Notes: generated from the letters alone by a model not told the origin. A stretch of 64,000 nucleotides of DNA from JAJEFO01 sp009843725 (GCA_965243215.1 CBDEUJ010000004.1:1116001-1180000), one strand, 5' to 3'; shown: positions 9,455 through 19,122, counted from the stretch's first letter. Made by a program: numbers and translations.

Positions 9455-9667
9455 GCCAACGCGCAACTTCAGGACCATTCGAGTCCTTCCGGACGGCCGG
9501 GGCGAATTGCGAGCGGTCGAAAGAGTGACTGGTCGTGGGTCACGTTTCGGCACACGACATCCTCACCAACAAGTCAGCATTTCTTGCTTGAACGATCTTC
9601 ATTTCCAAATTTAGGTAATGTGCGACAAGAAATATTCGCATTCTGAATTCTGGACGGAGGAGCTGAC

Positions 9668-11560
9668 ATGCCCCGAAACGCCCTTTGCACAAACAATCTG
9701 ACGAATTTGCGCCGGGCGTATCTCGGCCTGGCTGGGATTGCCTGGCTTTTTTCGGCGCAGGCCCCGCTCGCCGACGACGCGGAGAAGATCATCGTCAGTC
9801 ACGGCTTCAACGAGTATGACGAGCTGAAATACGCGCCCGACGACCCGCACCTGGACTACGTGAACCCCTACGCGCCCCTGGGCGGCGAGATCAGCATCGC
9901 GACGATCGGGACATTCGACAGCATGAACCCTTACGCGACCGGCAGGGGCAGCTGGGGCGCTCTTTCGACAATCGGCTACGAAGACATCATGGAGACGACA
10001 TCCGACGAGGTCGGCTCCTACTACTGCCTGCTTTGCGAAACCATCGAGTACCCGGAAAGCGAGAGCTGGGTGATCTTCCACCTGCGCGACGACGTGACCT
10101 TTTCGGACGGCACGCCGATGACGGCGGAGGACGTGCTGTTCACGCACGAACTGCTGGTCGAGCAGGGAACCCCCTCCTATGCCAACTACATCAAGCAGGT
10201 CATAACGGAGTCGGAGATCCTCGACCCGCACACCATCAAGTTCACCTTCGCCGAGGAGGTGCCCAAGAAGGGGCTGATCACGCAGATGGGCTCGCTGCCC
10301 GTCTGGTCCAGGAAATGGTACGAGGAGACGGGCGCGCGGCTGGATGAGAGCCGGCTGGAAATCAGCCCGGGAACCGGCGAGTACATGCTGGACAGCCTCG
10401 ATGTGGGGCGGAACATCGTCTACCGTCGAAACCCCGACTATTGGGGCGCGAACCATTACCTGAGAAAGGGCCGCGGCAACTACGACCGCATCCGGGTCGA
10501 GTACTTCGGCGACAGTTCGGCCGCCTTCGAGGCATTCAAGGCTGGCGAGTACACGTTCCGGCAGGAAAACAGCTCGATCAACTGGGCAACGCTCTATGAC
10601 TTCCCCGCGCTTGAAAAGGGATGGGTGAAGCGAGAGACATTGCCTGACGGGTCCTTGCCTGGAGCCACCGGGTTCGTGTTCAACATGCGCCTGAACAAGT
10701 TCCAGAACCGGAACCTGCGCCTGGCGCTTGGCCACATGTACAACTTCACCTGGACGAACGAGAACCTGCAATACGGCCTGTTCAAGCAGCGCGAGAGCTT
10801 CTGGGAGAATGATCGCCTGAAGGCGTCAGGCCTTCCCGAGGGGCGCGAACTGGAGCTTCTGGAGGAATTCCGTGATCAGCTGCCGCAGGAAATCTTCACC
10901 GAGCCTGCATTCCTGCCGCACGAAAGCGGCGAAAGGCCCCTCGACCGGCAGAACCTCAGGAAGGCCCTGCGCTTCATGGAGGCTGCCGGATACAGCCCCG
11001 GCGACGACGGCTTGCTGCGCGATTCACGGGGCGAGACGCTGGACATCGAGCTCCTTGAGGATACGCCGGCATTCGATCGCATCCTTCTGCCCTATGTCGA
11101 GAACCTGAAGACGCTCGGCGTGAACATCACCTACAACCGGGTCGACCCAAGCCAGTACCAGAACCGCCGGCAGGAAAACGACTTCGACATGCGGTTTACC
11201 GGCTACCCGAGCGGACTCGTGGAAGGTTCGGGCCTCACGCAGAAATACGGGTGCGAGGATCGGGACGACATCTTCAATCCTGCCGGGTACTGCAATCCGG
11301 TCGTGGACGAGCTCGCTGACAGGATTCTCGAGGTCGAGACCTACGACGAGCTCGCAGCCCATGTCCGTGCCATCGACCGGATCATGCGGCACGACTATTT
11401 CGTCGTGCCCGTCTGGACGCTGCAGGAAAACTGGGTCGCCTACTTCGACATGTTCGAATACCCTGAGAACCTTCCCGAATTCGGGCTGGGGCACCTGGAC
11501 TACTGGTGGTTCAATGCAGAGAAGGCCGAAGCGCTCAAGGCGGCGGGCGCGCTGAGGTAG
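9668..11560 (+). CDS. yejA: peptide ABC transporter substrate-binding protein, YejA-like
   Basis: 630 residues, family 5 solute-binding protein. A signal peptide with hydrophobic core LGLAGIAWLFSAQAPLA ends near residue 35. The YejA-type opening (HGFNEYDELKYAPDDPHLDYVNPYAPLGG) and WVIFHLRDDVTFSDGTPMTAEDV typify periplasmic oligopeptide receptors. In E. coli the YejABEF importer takes up microcin C and peptides. A good Shine-Dalgarno (GGAGGAG) precedes the ATG by about six bases. First gene of yejABEF; the AT-richer stretch just upstream is the likely promoter region. Confidence 0.94.
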   Translation: MPRNALCTNNLTNLRRAYLGLAGIAWLFSAQAPLADDAEKIIVSHGFNEYDELKYAPDDPHLDYVNPYAPLGGEISIATIGTFDSMNPYATGRGSWGALSTIGYEDIMETTSDEVGSYYCLLCETIEYPESESWVIFHLRDDVTFSDGTPMTAEDVLFTHELLVEQGTPSYANYIKQVITESEILDPHTIKFTFAEEVPKKGLITQMGSLPVWSRKWYEETGARLDESRLEISPGTGEYMLDSLDVGRNIVYRRNPDYWGANHYLRKGRGNYDRIRVEYFGDSSAAFEAFKAGEYTFRQENSSINWATLYDFPALEKGWVKRETLPDGSLPGATGFVFNMRLNKFQNRNLRLALGHMYNFTWTNENLQYGLFKQRESFWENDRLKASGLPEGRELELLEEFRDQLPQEIFTEPAFLPHESGERPLDRQNLRKALRFMEAAGYSPGDDGLLRDSRGETLDIELLEDTPAFDRILLPYVENLKTLGVNITYNRVDPSQYQNRRQENDFDMRFTGYPSGLVEGSGLTQKYGCEDRDDIFNPAGYCNPVVDELADRILEVETYDELAAHVRAIDRIMRHDYFVVPVWTLQENWVAYFDMFEYPENLPEFGLGHLDYWWFNAEKAEALKAAGALR

Positions 11561-11567
11561 ACCGCCA

Positions 11568-12659
11568 ATGGGTTCCTACATTCTGCGCCGGCTGCTGCTG
11601 ATCATTCCGACATTGTTCGGGATCATGTTGATCAATTTCACGCTGACGCAGTTCGTTCCGGGCGGACCGATAGAGCATCTCCTCGCACGCCTCGAAGGTT
11701 CCGGTGATGTCTTCCAGACAATTTCCGGCGGCGTCGGCGATGTAGATGTCAACATCGGTGCGGACGCCGGCGACTCCGGCTACATTGGCGCTCGGGGCCT
11801 GCCAAAGGAGTTCATCGAGGAACTTGAACGTCAATTCGGGTTCGACAAGCCTGCGCATGTCCGTTTCTTCGACATGTTGTGGAACTACCTGCGCTTCGAC
11901 TTCGGCGAGAGCTTTTTCCGCTCGATCTCGGTCACCGATCTCGTGATCGAAAAGATGCCGGTGTCCATCACCTTGGGCCTGTGGTCGACCGTGATCGCCT
12001 ATGTCATCTCCATTCCGCTCGGCATCAGGAAGGCGGTGCGGGACGGGTCGAGCTTCGACACCTGGACAAGCGGCCTGATCATCGTCGCCTACGCGATCCC
12101 GGGATTCCTCTTTGCCATCCTGCTTCTGGTTCTTCTTGCCGGCGGCACATACGTTCAGTGGTTCCCGCTGCGGGGGCTGACCTCGGAAAACTGGGTCGAA
12201 CTGTCCGTTCCGGGAAAGGTCGTGGACTACCTCTGGCACATCACGCTGCCCGTAATTGCCACGTCAATCAGCGGTTTCGCCACGCTCTCGCTCCTCACGA
12301 AGAACTCGTTCCTGGACGAGATCAAGAAACAGTACGTGATGACCGCCAAGGCCAAGGGCCTGAGCGAGCAGCGCGTACTCTACGGGCACGTCTTTCGAAA
12401 CGCCATGCTGATCGTCATCGCGGGCTTTCCGGGCCTGTTCATTGGCATCTTCTTCGGATCGTCGCTGATCATCGAGACGATCTTCTCGCTTGACGGGCTG
12501 GGGCGGCTCGGGTTCGAGGCAACGGTCGCACGCGACTATCCCGTGATCTTCGGGACTCTTTTTGCCTTCGGGCTTATGTATCTTCTTGTCGGGATCCTGT
12601 CGGACCTCATGTACGTCTTCGTCGACCCCCGCATCGATTTCGAGCGGCGGGAGGTCTGA
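11568..12659 (+). CDS. yejB: peptide ABC transporter permease, YejB-like
   Basis: 363 residues. An inner-membrane permease of the DppB/OppB type; the first helix (RLLLIIPTLFGIMLINFTLTQFVPGG) is the family signature. A periplasmic insert of about 80 residues follows, as in YejB, then five more helices. The cytoplasmic EAA loop sits around YVMTAKAKGLSEQRVLYGHVFRNA. It begins seven bases after yejA stops and pairs with YejE as the transmembrane channel. Confidence 0.95.
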   Translation: MGSYILRRLLLIIPTLFGIMLINFTLTQFVPGGPIEHLLARLEGSGDVFQTISGGVGDVDVNIGADAGDSGYIGARGLPKEFIEELERQFGFDKPAHVRFFDMLWNYLRFDFGESFFRSISVTDLVIEKMPVSITLGLWSTVIAYVISIPLGIRKAVRDGSSFDTWTSGLIIVAYAIPGFLFAILLLVLLAGGTYVQWFPLRGLTSENWVELSVPGKVVDYLWHITLPVIATSISGFATLSLLTKNSFLDEIKKQYVMTAKAKGLSEQRVLYGHVFRNAMLIVIAGFPGLFIGIFFGSSLIIETIFSLDGLGRLGFEATVARDYPVIFGTLFAFGLMYLLVGILSDLMYVFVDPRIDFERREV

Positions 12660-12661
12660 AG

Positions 12662-13801
12662 ATGGCGGATCTGGGACAAAGAACAAGGCGTCCGTGGCTT
12701 TCCCCGCTCAACCAGCGCCGCTGGCGGAATTTCCGGCGTAACCGGCGTGCATTCTGGTCGCTCTGGATTTTCTGCGTGCTCTTCGGCCTCAGCCTCTTTG
12801 CCGAGTTCCTGGCCAACGACAAGCCGATCCTGCTGCGGCACAAGGGCGAGTACTACATGCCCATCTTCAACTTCTACCCGGAAACGGCGTTCGGCGGCGA
12901 TCTACCGATCGAGGCGCAGTACCAGTACGAGGACATTGCCTGCCTGATCATCTCGGGCGGCGTGATTGACTGCTACGACGATCCTGAAGGCATACTGGCC
13001 GAGATCGAGGAAAACGGCACGGCGCTCGGCCAGCCCGTCGACAGGGGCTGGATGATCTGGCCGGTGATACCCTACCGCTACGACACGATCGTCGACGTTC
13101 AAGGTGCCGCTCCGTCGGCTCCGAATGCGCACAACTGGCTTGGAACGGATGACACGAAGCGAGACGTGGTGGCACGCGTGATCTACGGGTTCCGACTGTC
13201 AATCATGTTCACCCTGATCGTGACGACCGTCGGCAGCGTGATCGGGATCATTGCGGGCGCCGTGCAAGGATATTTCGGGGGCTGGCTGGACCTGGTCTTC
13301 CAGCGCCTTCTCGAAATCTGGTCTTCGACACCCTCGCTCTACGTGATTATCATCATGTTCGCGATTTTCGGGCGAAGTTTCTGGATGCTCGTCTTTCTCA
13401 CGGTGCTGTTTGGCTGGCCGGCCCTCGTGGGCGTGGTCCGTGCCGAATTCTTGCGAGCACGGAACTTCGAGTATGTCCGCGCCGCGCAGGCGCTTGGCGT
13501 CTCCAACCGGACCATCATGTTCCGGCACCTGCTTCCGAACGCCATGGTCGCGACCGTTACATTTCTGCCGTTCATCATTACGGGCGCGATTGGCACCCTT
13601 GCCGGCCTCGACTTCCTTGGCTACGGACTGCCGTCCTCGGCGCCATCGCTCGGCGAACTGACGCTTCAGGCAAAGCAGAACCTGCAGGCGCCCTGGCTCG
13701 GGTTCACGGCGTTCTTCACGTTCGCGACCATGCTCTCGCTGCTGGTCTTCATCTTCGAGGGCGTGCGCGACGCCTTCGATCCCAGGAAGACCTTCACTTG
13801 A
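12662..13801 (+). CDS. yejE: peptide ABC transporter permease, YejE-like
   Basis: 379 residues, DppC/OppC-type permease. An N-terminal Arg-rich stretch (QRRWRNFRRNRRAFWSLWIF) precedes the first helix; a roughly 130-residue periplasmic segment follows, typical of YejE, then the permease core with HNWLGTDDTKRDVVARVIYGFR. The EAA loop is at EYVRAAQALGVSNRTIMFRHLLPNA. Two bases separate it from yejB, so the genes are translationally linked. Confidence 0.95.
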   Translation: MADLGQRTRRPWLSPLNQRRWRNFRRNRRAFWSLWIFCVLFGLSLFAEFLANDKPILLRHKGEYYMPIFNFYPETAFGGDLPIEAQYQYEDIACLIISGGVIDCYDDPEGILAEIEENGTALGQPVDRGWMIWPVIPYRYDTIVDVQGAAPSAPNAHNWLGTDDTKRDVVARVIYGFRLSIMFTLIVTTVGSVIGIIAGAVQGYFGGWLDLVFQRLLEIWSSTPSLYVIIIMFAIFGRSFWMLVFLTVLFGWPALVGVVRAEFLRARNFEYVRAAQALGVSNRTIMFRHLLPNAMVATVTFLPFIITGAIGTLAGLDFLGYGLPSSAPSLGELTLQAKQNLQAPWLGFTAFFTFATMLSLLVFIFEGVRDAFDPRKTFT

Positions 13802-13904
13802 ACGGTGCGTCATTACATTTGTTGGCTATGGCATCCGGCGCATGCATTGGAGTCGGATTGCCTCTGCATCCGCCATCATCGCGGCCGCCTAGGAGCAGGC
13901 GCGC

Positions 13905-15509
13905 GTGAGCGCCGTGATGCAGGTGCGGAACCTGAACGTGACCTTCCGGCAGGAGGGCGCGGAAACCCGCGCTGTCCGGAACGTCAGCTTGGACATTCAG
14001 CGCGGCGAGACCGTGGCCTTGGTCGGAGAAAGCGGCTCCGGCAAGTCCGTGACCGCCTTGTCAACCGTCTCGCTCTTGCCTGAGAGCGCGGAAATCACCG
14101 GTTCAGTCACTTACGAAGGCGCCCAGATATCCGGTGCCAGCGAGGCGGAACTGAGACGGGTCCGCGGCAATGACATCAGCTTCATCTTCCAGGAGCCGAT
14201 GACGTCGCTCAACCCGCTGCACACGCTGGAAAAGCAGCTGTCGGAGTCAATCCGGCTGCACCAAGGACTGACGGGTCGCGACGTGCGAACCAATATTGTC
14301 GAATTGCTTCAAAGAGTGGGCATTCCCGACCCGGAGGAACGACTGAAGAGCTACCCGCACGAGCTGTCCGGGGGGCAGCGACAGCGGGTCATGATCGCCA
14401 TGGCCCTCGCGAACGGGCCCAACCTCCTGATCGCCGACGAGCCCACGACTGCCCTCGACGTGACAATCCAGGCGCAGATCCTGGAATTGCTGGCCAAGCT
14501 CAAGGACGACGAGGGCATGTCCATGCTCTTTATCACCCATGATCTTGGCATCGTGCGCAGGTTCGCCGACAGGGTCTATGTCATGAAGGACGGCGAGATC
14601 GTCGAGCAGGGCGAGACCGGTGCACTGTTCGAAAACCCGAGACACCGTTACACGAGGGAGCTCCTGTCGGCGACGTCCGCGGGCGTTCCTGACCCCGTGC
14701 CCCTGGGTGCGAAGACCGTGGTCGAAACAGACAGCCTGCGCATCTGGTTTCCGATCAAGCGCGGGCTCCTGAGACACACGGTCGGTCACATCAAGGCGGT
14801 GAATTCCGCGACCCTTTCAGTACGTGCCGGCGAAACCCTGGGGATCGTGGGCGAAAGCGGCTCAGGGAAGACGACGCTGGCGTTGGCGATTCTGCGCCTG
14901 ATCTCGTCGGAAGGTCCTGTCATCTTGATGAATCGCGAGATCCAGAAACTGAACTCGAAAAAAATGCGGCCGCTGCGGTCCGAAATGCAGATCGTGTTTC
15001 AGGACCCCTACGGGTCGCTCTCGCCCAGAATGACCGTCGAGGAGATCATTGCCGAGGGCTTGGCGATCCACCCGGTGGATTCGGATCGCGATCACCGCTC
15101 AATGGTGACTGAAATCATGAGAGAGGTGGGGCTGGATCCGGCGACGATGCATCGCTATCCGCATGAGTTTTCCGGTGGCCAAAGACAGCGGATCGCCATT
15201 GCACGGGCGATGATCCTGAGGCCCAAGCTCCTGGTGCTGGACGAACCGACATCCGCTCTGGACATGACCGTCCAGGTACAGATCGTCGAATTGCTCCGGA
15301 ACCTGCAGAAACGGCACAAGCTGGCCTACCTGTTCATCAGCCACGACCTGAAGGTCGTGCGTGCACTGAGCCACAAGGTGATTGTCATGAAGCGCGGCGA
15401 TGTCGTGGAACAAGGCGACGCAGCGCAGGTCTTTGACAATCCGCAGACCAACTACACGCGGCAGCTGATGGCCGCCGCCTTCGACGTCAAGGCCATTGGC
15501 CAGGCATGA
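13905..15509 (+). CDS. yejF: dual ATP-binding subunit of peptide ABC transporter, YejF-like
   Basis: 534 residues with two complete ABC ATPase domains in tandem. Domain 1 has Walker A GESGSGKS at residues 41-48, signature LSGGQRQR and Walker B LLIADEPTT. Domain 2 repeats the set (GESGSGKT, FSGGQRQR, LLVLDEPTS). Each domain carries the oligopeptide-type C-terminal extension (RHRYTREL and QTNYTRQL). The start is GTG, supported by AGGAG nine bases upstream. It drives import through YejB/YejE. The 103-bp gap after yejE is the only sizeable spacing in the operon. Confidence 0.95.
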   Translation: MSAVMQVRNLNVTFRQEGAETRAVRNVSLDIQRGETVALVGESGSGKSVTALSTVSLLPESAEITGSVTYEGAQISGASEAELRRVRGNDISFIFQEPMTSLNPLHTLEKQLSESIRLHQGLTGRDVRTNIVELLQRVGIPDPEERLKSYPHELSGGQRQRVMIAMALANGPNLLIADEPTTALDVTIQAQILELLAKLKDDEGMSMLFITHDLGIVRRFADRVYVMKDGEIVEQGETGALFENPRHRYTRELLSATSAGVPDPVPLGAKTVVETDSLRIWFPIKRGLLRHTVGHIKAVNSATLSVRAGETLGIVGESGSGKTTLALAILRLISSEGPVILMNREIQKLNSKKMRPLRSEMQIVFQDPYGSLSPRMTVEEIIAEGLAIHPVDSDRDHRSMVTEIMREVGLDPATMHRYPHEFSGGQRQRIAIARAMILRPKLLVLDEPTSALDMTVQVQIVELLRNLQKRHKLAYLFISHDLKVVRALSHKVIVMKRGDVVEQGDAAQVFDNPQTNYTRQLMAAAFDVKAIGQA

Positions 15510-16165
15510 ATTGCAATGGAGGAGCAACCCCTACGGCACGTCATTCCTATGGCGCCACCGTTTGGCCAAGTGTCTGAACGCAGGGGCACCATCCCAGGTT
15601 TCCTTGGCAATCCGCGCTGGATTTGGTCCGGCCGTTCGTCAGCCATCTTGAAGGATTGGCGGGCATCGCCTGGCGCATGAACGCACGATTCGACCATGAA
15701 GCCCTCCACGACAGGCCGACTCCACGAACTGGCGAACCAGAACATCACGCTGCGCCAGTCAGGCATGACCCTGCCAACATGAGGCACGTCACGAATCTCT
15801 TCGTGACGGCAAAGCACCTACCGTCCAGCGGATGTCACGCTTTGCCGATCTCTTGGGGTCGAAACCTGGAATGTTGACGGGTTGCAAGCCACGTAGTGCG
15901 CGAGTTGGGCAGTCGGGACCGGAGTGCCACGCTGCCTGCCAGTTTGGAAATATGCCTTGGCCGCAAGGCAATCGTCGGCAAGCAAAATTCTGCAGTTCGG
16001 GAGTGTTCGCCCGAATGGTGATCGGCTATTGAACCATGACTGTACGGCAACGCGTCGCAGCGTCGGAATGCGGTACCCGGTGCAGCGTTCCGGACCTTCC
16101 TTGCCGATCGAGGCTGGACACAGCATGCGAAAGACCGACACGACAACCAACGGGATTCGAAAGGA
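15510..16165. other. 656-bp gene-poor stretch, left edge of accessory island
   Basis: The base composition is less GC-rich than in the yej operon. Overlapping short ORFs on both strands give no recognisable protein. It could be degraded coding DNA or the regulatory region of the methyltransferase-nuclease gene. No repeat, tRNA or attachment site was recognised. Confidence 0.35.
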
Positions 16166-17884
16166 ATGGTAGATTCGATCGCTTGGTACGATGCAAATGC
16201 CGAGGCAGTCGCGGCGCGATATGAAACAGTTCGGTCGGAAGTTGTCCACGACTGGTTGCGGGACCTGCTGCCCCAGGGTTCGGCCTCCGTGCTCGACATA
16301 GGCGCAGGCAGTGGTCGGGATGCTGCTTGGCTAGCTGCCAATGGTCATGATGTGGTCGCCGTCGAACCGTCCGCGTCCATGCGGGCTGCCGGCGCCTCCC
16401 TGCATGACGACCCAGCCATCAACTGGATCGATGATCGTCTGCCAACACTGGGCGTGGTCTCGCGATCTGGCCTGTCGTTCGACCTGATTCTCCTGAGTGC
16501 CGTGTGGATGCATGTGCAGGAGAATGACCGGCGTCGTGCATTTCGAAAGTTGATCAATCTGCTCAGGCCTGGAGGCCTGATGGCGATCACCCTGCGCATC
16601 GGCCCGACAGACCCTGAACGGGGATTCCACTCCGTAGCTCCGGAAGAGGTCGAAGCTCTGGCCAGAGATCACGGAGCGCTTGTTGAGAAACACGTGGAGG
16701 CATTGGACCTGCTGGGCCGGGATGACGTCCGTTGGACCCAAATGGCGATCAGGCTGCCAGACGATGGCACCGGAGCGCTTCCGCTGCTCCGGCACGTAAT
16801 CCTGAATGATGACAAGAGTTCAACCTACAAGCTGGCCTTGCTTCGCGCACTGTCTCGCGTGGCCGATAGTGCCGCCGGATTTGTCCGCCATGCTGATGTC
16901 GATCATGTTGTCGTACCATTCGGGTTGATTGCCCTCAACTGGATCCGGCTGTTCAAGCCACTGCTGTCGGCGGGCCTTCCGCAAAGCCCGACCAATGTCG
17001 GCCTGGAGCGCCTTGGCTTCGTCAAGCAGGCTTACCGCAAACTTGACGACGTCTCGCATCTCGACCTGCGAGTGGGCATGAGATTTCCGAGCGAGCTCTC
17101 TGCTGTCCTTCACCAGGCGTTGAAAGATACTGCCAATACCATCGAGAGAATGCCCGCTACCTACATGACCTATCAGGGCGGGGGCCAGGTATTTCCGGTG
17201 ACAAGGTCCCGCAGGCAGTCACGTCCGAAATCGATACATCTCAACCAGGAATACTTGTTCAGCTTTGGCGAAATGCTGGTTCCCAGGCATCTCTGGCAAA
17301 GTCTGCAACGCTTTGGCGCGTGGATCGAGCCAGCCATCGTCGCCGAATGGGGCCGCCTCATTCGGCGCTACGCTTCAAGCCAAGGCAAACAGGTCGACGA
17401 CGGGGTTATGGCAGCCGCCATGACGTGGGAAGAGCCAAACCGGGACGTAAGTCTGGCGCGTAACCGGGCGTTGGATTTGTCGGCCAACGGGAACCTGTAT
17501 TGCGTCTGGAGCGGCAAGCGCCTGGACGACAAGAGTCTGGATGTAGATCATTGCCTTCCATGGATAGTGTGGCCTTGCGGCGATCTCTGGAACCTCATGC
17601 CAGCCCACCGGACAGTGAACCAAAAGGAAAAGCGTGCTCACCTGCCGGGTGATCGCCTGCTTCGATCGGCCCAGGACCGAGTGTTGAACTGGTGGGGGCC
17701 GGCTTACGCGGAAGGCGTGCCGGCGATCTCCGATCGATTCTGGCTTGAGGCAAACTCAAGCCTTCCCGGCATCCACGCCGCGAAAGGAAATTTGGACGAC
17801 GTCTTTGATGCTGTTTGTCTTCAGAGGATGCGGCTGAAGTGCGACCAGCAAGTTCCCGAGTGGGCGGGAGAGAAGTACATTTGA
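16166..17884 (+). CDS. SAM-dependent methyltransferase fused to HNH endonuclease
   Basis: 572 residues in three parts. Residues 1-190 are a class I methyltransferase: motif I VLDIGAGSG at 42-50, acidic VAVEPS at the end of strand 2, and LLRPGGLMAITLR after the catalytic region. Residues 200-430 form a mostly helical module I do not recognise. Residues 440-520 are an HNH nuclease: LYCVWSGKRL, then VDHCLPW with D461/H462, N476 (WNLMP) and N485 (VNQKEKR). Methylation and cleavage in one chain recalls restriction-modification or modification-sensing defence, but the methyltransferase fold also serves small molecules. It sits alone among toxin-antitoxin loci. Function not assigned. Confidence 0.85.
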   Translation: MVDSIAWYDANAEAVAARYETVRSEVVHDWLRDLLPQGSASVLDIGAGSGRDAAWLAANGHDVVAVEPSASMRAAGASLHDDPAINWIDDRLPTLGVVSRSGLSFDLILLSAVWMHVQENDRRRAFRKLINLLRPGGLMAITLRIGPTDPERGFHSVAPEEVEALARDHGALVEKHVEALDLLGRDDVRWTQMAIRLPDDGTGALPLLRHVILNDDKSSTYKLALLRALSRVADSAAGFVRHADVDHVVVPFGLIALNWIRLFKPLLSAGLPQSPTNVGLERLGFVKQAYRKLDDVSHLDLRVGMRFPSELSAVLHQALKDTANTIERMPATYMTYQGGGQVFPVTRSRRQSRPKSIHLNQEYLFSFGEMLVPRHLWQSLQRFGAWIEPAIVAEWGRLIRRYASSQGKQVDDGVMAAAMTWEEPNRDVSLARNRALDLSANGNLYCVWSGKRLDDKSLDVDHCLPWIVWPCGDLWNLMPAHRTVNQKEKRAHLPGDRLLRSAQDRVLNWWGPAYAEGVPAISDRFWLEANSSLPGIHAAKGNLDDVFDAVCLQRMRLKCDQQVPEWAGEKYI

Positions 17885-18200
17885 ACTCCCTGGACGATCT
17901 TGCTTTCTTGCTTTGACTACTTGGACCGCAGGCTGCTTCTGACAAGCGGAGAAGACCGCCATTTCACTACTGGTATCCCATTCGGGCCTACAATCTCGCT
18001 TACTGTCGGCGTCACTAACCGTGACATTGACCGACGTATCCTGACAGGACACAAAACAGGCAAATGGGTGTTTCCGAGAGTGTGCGTGACCTGACTCTGC
18101 TGTTTGCAAGACGTTGAACCTGGTGATCCCGAAAATCCTGCCATGATGACCGCAATTCAACCTCATTTTCTCAGGCGCGCGCATTTGAGGAGACAATCCG
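17885..18200. other. 316-bp intergenic region upstream of higB
   Basis: The region lies between the methyltransferase-HNH gene and the higB start. No ORF with a recognisable product is present. GAGGAG about nine bases before the higB ATG is the only clear signal; the higBA promoter should lie here. Confidence 0.4.
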
Positions 18201-18482
18201 ATGACAAAGGGCACGAAAGGAAAACTGATCGAGGGCCTGATGGCCGGAGAGCCGGGGACGCGCTTTCCCAAAGATCTGGTCAGGCGCGCAGAACAGCACA
18301 TTGCGATGCTGGACGCCGCGACTTCGCTGAACGATCTGGCGACACCGACCTCCAACAACCTGAAGAAACCGTCTGGCGACAGACGGCACCAGTACGCGAT
18401 CCGGATCAACCGGCAATGGCGCATCTGTTTCAGATGGGACGGAACTGATGCCCATGACGTTGAAATCGTAGACTATCACTGA
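18201..18482 (+). CDS. higB: HigB-like toxin (RelE/ParE superfamily)
   Basis: 93 residues. HigB toxins are ribosome-dependent mRNA nucleases. The core is diagnostic: MLDAATSLNDLATP, then QYAIRINRQWRICFRWDG and VEIVDYH at the C-terminus. The typical GNRLEALKGDR segment reads SNNLKKPSGDR. The usual first beta strand (MIKSF) is missing, so the N-terminus is slightly short or altered. GAGGAG lies about nine bases upstream. higA follows after two bases, the usual toxin-first order of higBA. Confidence 0.88.
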   Translation: MTKGTKGKLIEGLMAGEPGTRFPKDLVRRAEQHIAMLDAATSLNDLATPTSNNLKKPSGDRRHQYAIRINRQWRICFRWDGTDAHDVEIVDYH

Positions 18483-18484
18483 CT

Positions 18485-18712
18485 GTGAGAGACATGGCTA
18501 TCTTGGCAAACCCGGTACATCCCGGAGAGATTCTGAAAGAGCAATTTCTCGATCCGTACGGTCTGAGCGCCGGAAGGCTGGCAAAGGTGCTCAACGTGCC
18601 ACGTACGCGCATCGAGCGGGTCGTGAGCGGCGTGCGGGCCATCTCGCCGGATACCGCGTTTCGTCTTTCTAGATATTTCGGGACAAGTCCAGAATTCTGG
18701 CTGAATCTGTAG
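18485..18712 (+). CDS. higA: HigA-like antitoxin, shortened by an in-frame TAG
   Basis: 75 residues from GTG, or 72 from the ATG at 18494 (MAILANPVHPGEILKEQF). The Xre-type helix-turn-helix is intact (LSAGRLAKVLNVPRTRIERVVSG), followed by the HigA signature FRLSRYFGTSPEFWLNL. Homologues continue with Gln at the position where TAG occurs (18710-18712). The frame then stays open for 26 codons (RGYDLSVAAQDQKLARDLEAILP) to a TAG at 18791-18793, so a single CAG-to-TAG change explains it. DNA binding may survive; toxin neutralisation may be weakened. Confidence 0.85.
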   Translation: MRDMAILANPVHPGEILKEQFLDPYGLSAGRLAKVLNVPRTRIERVVSGVRAISPDTAFRLSRYFGTSPEFWLNL

Positions 18713-18867
18713 CGCGGATATGATCTGTCCGTTGCGGCCCAGGATCAGAAACTTGCACGGGATCTTGAGGCCATTCTTCCCTGCGCAAGCTAGGCGCAGT
18801 TCCGTTCGGACGTCTTGCCGCAGCCTGACGCTCCCTGTCCGGCGCTCCCGGAGCAACCGAGCAGCAG

Positions 18868-19122
18868 TCATTGTGATGGTGCGAGAGTGCCGCGATTCCC
18901 AGTTGTCGGGCATGGCTTCGACGACGCCGACAACCTGCCTTTCCGCAAACAGGACATTGTCGGCTGGTTCAACGTCGGTCTGATACTCACGTACGGGGAT
19001 GCCAAGACCTGAGTTGAAGTCGAGGCATCCTTGTCCTGCACAGACCAACCCGCCGCCCGGAGGCGACTGTCGATTCGGTCGCGGGCAATTTGCTCGGGAG
19101 GTTGGCTGAGGTCAGGCGGCAC
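18868..19122 (-). pseudogene. frameshifted N-terminal remnant of type I restriction HsdR subunit
   Basis: Two minus-strand frames join near 19024 to give one recognisable sequence. The first (from GTG at 19122) includes PEQIARDRIDSRLRAAGWSVQD, the classic HsdR/DEAD-type restriction N-terminus. The second continues LDFNSGLGIPVREYQ, then PADNVLFAERQVVGVVEAM, matching the PD-(D/E)xK nuclease core; the catalytic VEAK lysine reads Met. Nothing of the helicase follows. This is a decayed fragment, probably of a lost restriction-modification locus. Confidence 0.72.
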
